Shown here: in pieces, positions 60,713-64,000 of the stretch | How positions within the stretch are numbered: the first letter of the stretch is position 1 | How the letters are laid out: each line of letters begins with the position of its first letter | NCBI RefSeq assembly: GCF_001949145.1 | Contig: NW_019091379.1 | Location: 34,916-98,915 of the forward strand | DNA: 64,000 nt | Reading direction: 5' to 3' | Source of the DNA: Acanthaster planci | Lineage: Eukaryota; Echinodermata; Asteroidea; Valvatida; Acanthasteridae | Notes under the pieces: generated by a model | Database searches by the model: none | Told to the model about the DNA's origin: nothing | Seen by the model: only the letters and a program-made list of their open reading frames with translations | Translations under genes and position numbers: made by a program

Positions 60713-63700
60713 TCTGTTATTTCGCGCTTAATCAACATTTTGTGAAATGTGGCAAGGTTGTGTGTCCTGAACGTAACGAGATGGTTTTCGATAGCTTCTT
60801 TCGGAGCCGTTCGAATTGATCATAATTTTAATTTGTTGGATTGATAGAGGTTGAGTTTTGCACAAATATGAAATATCAAAATAATGCGTGGTCCCATCCT
60901 CTGAGTCGTAAATGATGAACTACGCGACTTACCAACTACAGCGTGTTCAAGAGTAAAAATGGTTGGTTCGTTGGTATATACTCACACACAGCAGAAAGAG
61001 AGGTAAAAAATTGATAAATTGCGGTTGAGTCATTTTCTTTTACTCACCTACATAAATCAGAGGGGCTTTTATCCACTTTGGTCCCTACCCATAAACCCCT
61101 GCGCAACCATCTTGCTTGCGGTCGTGTTCTTTATTATCCACGTCAGACAGTGAACGCACTGACGGAACGATTCATTCATTACGTCCTGTCGTACCCAGGA
61201 GGGATACAAAATTCAACGTGGCTTCGGCTAATTGCACCATTGGCCCATATACTTGTCAAAGTTTCGGCAACTTGAGCTGTCCTAGCCGCCCCGAGGCCTC
61301 TGGCGGAAAGCCGCTTTGGCTTTGCACGCTCTACTCTACTGTGGTTGTTGTTATTGCCTCTAAGTAGCAAGTTGTTGATGGGTCTTTGCCGACTAACCAA
61401 AGATGATTTCTTTACGACTTGTAAGGGCTTGCCGCTCTATATGCATCCCGCCGGGGCAAGAGTCCCTTAAGGAAAATAATGGTCTTTGAAAAGGTCCGGC
61501 AATGGGAATCTTGTTCAACTACGGACAGGTGCATTCATCTTGAAGAAGAATCCAGCCACGTTTCGTGGTGTATTTCCTATAGTCCCTTTAAATGGCGGAC
61601 AACATTGTGTAGGGCTTTGTATGAAGCGATTGTCAGAAACAAAGTCTCTGAACAATAATTAATACAATATTCTAGTACCACCATTGGCGGGGGCCACTGC
61701 CAATGATAAGTGATAGCCTTAACATGGTCACAGAATAGGTCCATATCCAATTTAAAAACAAGTGAACAGCGTTCGTTCATTCCATGCAACACTCAGGAGA
61801 AACAGCTTGCAAACAAATCCAGCAAACTATTGACGCATACCAAAGCTTATTCTAGGGCTGAAGCAGTCACATATGGTTCAGGAATTCCTTTACCCCCTCT
61901 AGCAGAAGAATTGGTAACCATCAGTTGGCGTGTCTGCTTCATGATCATGCAAACCAGCCAGTCCAGCAGGGAAAATTTCTTGCTGGAAATAAGACAAGCA
62001 AGAGGAATCCGATACCATGGAGTAAGGCCCAGTGCTCGCCGCTTTAATCCAGCGGAAAGTAGACCGGGACCAACTGTTGACTTTTACTGAAGTGCAAGTA
62101 CCCACATCCGTGTGTCTTTAACACCAGCTTCAAAGACAGCCAGAGATTAAAGGAACGTGAGAGACAAAAACAGAGGCAGGAAAAGTTGGCTTGAGACAGA
62201 GAACTTTTTATCCCTAAAGATACTCAGTGCACTGGTGGCAGTGTACAGACGATGAGAGTGCATGTGTCTCTCATTTCGTCGGCTGCTTCCTCCTTCCATC
62301 CGATTCGATTAACCTTAGCAATCATAATCGAGGCTTTCATAACAAGATGTCACTGCACGAAATATGGCATATAATGTAAATCATCGTATTATGTGATACA
62401 TGTGCCATGCTAATAAGTGAGGCATATTAACGTCCATAACAAGCATTGAAGTGAGCGTAATCCTGCCTAGTATCAAATAAATGTTAAACTAGCATATGTT
62501 ATGTGGGCAGAAAATGGAACAATTTGAACAAATTAACTTTTCCATGAAGAAAACAAACAGAGAAAAATTATTTTAAAAGAAAAGTATTCTAGGCTTATCC
62601 AGAAATTCAATCCACATAAATCCTTAGTTTGGATCTTGTGTACTCTCTACGCAAATTACCAACTGGGTTAACCCCCTTTTCCCTCTTTCGTACCTACCGT
62701 GCTACATAATCCTGCTGAAGCTGTTACGGATAACGCAGGTGTCTATTATAATGTATAACCAGCACACTTAGTATAGTGACATTTTGCTGTCAAAGCGGTG
62801 AGTAGTCAGATCACATGCCCCTTTCGTCCGACCCTTGGCTGACAACGACAAAAAGATAAGCAACGACAGTCTTGCGATGACGGCGCCATAGCTGAAAACT
62901 TCTAAAACCAAAATGATGCAAACGATTTGTATCATTCCGTTGCAGTGTGAGTATTTTTGTATTTTTTTAATAGAAATAGTAGTTTTTATGTAAAGACATT
63001 TTGGAAGAAGCTGAATTATCCACACTACCCCTTCGAGCGTTCCTGGCGTTATTCGTCAGTCACAACTGCACGTGTTTGGCGATTTTCCATCAGAAAAAAA
63101 TAAGTTACCACTTGCGCTCAAAAATACAGCGGTTATTTATGCGTGAGTGAGACGTTCAAATTTCAAACATCCCACAATCAATGAAACGTTATTATTTTGA
63201 AGGAAAGACAACTTGTAATCGGAAAAAGACATCGGAAATGTTTATAAGGTATTTTTAATGCTCAAGCTTTTGTAAGAATTACCGGCAGCTTCTGCGTTGC
63301 TTTTAAAAAAGAGGGATTCAGACGCCACGCCCCTCATGGACTGTTGCTCATTTTCTTCAGTTCCCTCAATCCCCGCATTGAATATCGTTAAATCTTGATC
63401 TGCCAAGCTATATTGTGCTCATGCTCATTTGGAATAAGCGACCTGGCCCGCTGTTCAACTAGACAGAGCGCGGTGTGGTTGAAGGAGTCTGTTTTCTCTG
63501 TTGCAATGCAAATTTTACGATAAACGGATCAGCATATTATTATCGGACTTAAGAACATTCAAACGTAGGGCATTTTTGGCAATTAGTTGGCCTACAGCTC
63601 TCCACTGTGTCATAAATCGATTTAATACCTTGTGTCCTTCCTTCTTAGTCTGCCTATCTCGCTGTAGCGCTTCTAAATCCATGAAATCGTGGTTTACTGC

Positions 63701-64000
63701 AGAAACAGCTCGACAAAATACGTGCCCGGAGAAGAATACTTTGAGAAGTCTTCAATCAAATGATGGCTGAAATCAACAGGCTTGCTAACGTTAAGTGCTC
63801 CGTTACAACACGTATTATACAAGGGTGGCAAGACCCATCACAAATGAAATCGGCCATACAGGGAGCGAGCACATGTAAAAGGTTTTGGTTTGAGCCCCGA
63901 AGGCAGACGTGAGATTTTGTGCCATTGGATGAAGAGTCAGTGGAATAATTTTTGTTCGATAGCACGCATCTCGAATGTGATGTCCAGATTTACGTTTTTT

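Larger units (their letters stand above)
57568..64000. other. 6.4-kb region with no convincing gene
   Basis: Short ORFs only. A hydrophobic stretch on the minus strand at 58036-58090 (FHFLVFIVLALLGYSD) ends near a possible phase-1 donor but has no in-frame ATG. An undetermined base is at 57792. Foldback DNA occupies 60553-60712. Confidence 0.45.

Overview
This window is eukaryotic. Genes are split into short exons separated by AT-rich introns of about 0.1 to 6 kb, splice junctions are GT-AG, the intergenic DNA is rich in inverted-repeat elements, and there are no bacterial-style operons. The gene content (a Delta-type Notch ligand, two DNase I paralogues, and a secreted peptide gene resembling eclosion hormone) suggests a marine invertebrate. 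An ambulacrarian, such as an echinoderm, is my best guess, but the sequence does not prove it. All exon models were built by hand from splice signals, reading phase and family motifs.

Layout. (1) 1-3290, minus strand: the 5' part of a DSL-family Notch ligand. It has six exons (signal peptide, MNNL region, DSL domain, seven EGF repeats with the last incomplete) and runs off the left edge. (2) 3291-7339: intergenic, with a cluster of small terminal-inverted-repeat elements at 6104-6581. (3) 7340-18513, minus strand: DNase I paralogue A, eight exons, 278 aa. (4) 19679-25597, minus strand: DNase I paralogue B, eight exons, 277 aa. It has the same intron phases and lies head-to-tail only 1.2 kb upstream of A. 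(5) 25598-36200: about 10 kb with no gene I can support. (6) 36212-47956, plus strand: a five-exon gene for a 113-aa secreted, six-cysteine peptide precursor with dibasic sites. Its cysteine pattern and C-terminal motif resemble eclosion-hormone-type neuropeptides. A small secretory ORF lies on the opposite strand inside its last intron. (7) 47957-56265: mostly repeats, including a 404-bp tandem duplication and a foldback element. (8) 56266-57567, minus strand: exons that look like the 3' part of a second eclosion-hormone-like gene; its signal-peptide and first cysteine exons were not found. (9) 57568-64000: no convincing gene, one foldback element and one doubtful 5' exon.

The DNase pair is a clear local duplication: exon lengths are almost identical and the full catalytic set is kept in both copies. 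The two eclosion-hormone-like loci share intron phases and a Pro/Asp-Cys-acidic C-terminal motif, and may be a second duplicated family on opposite strands. The Notch ligand is functionally unrelated to either.
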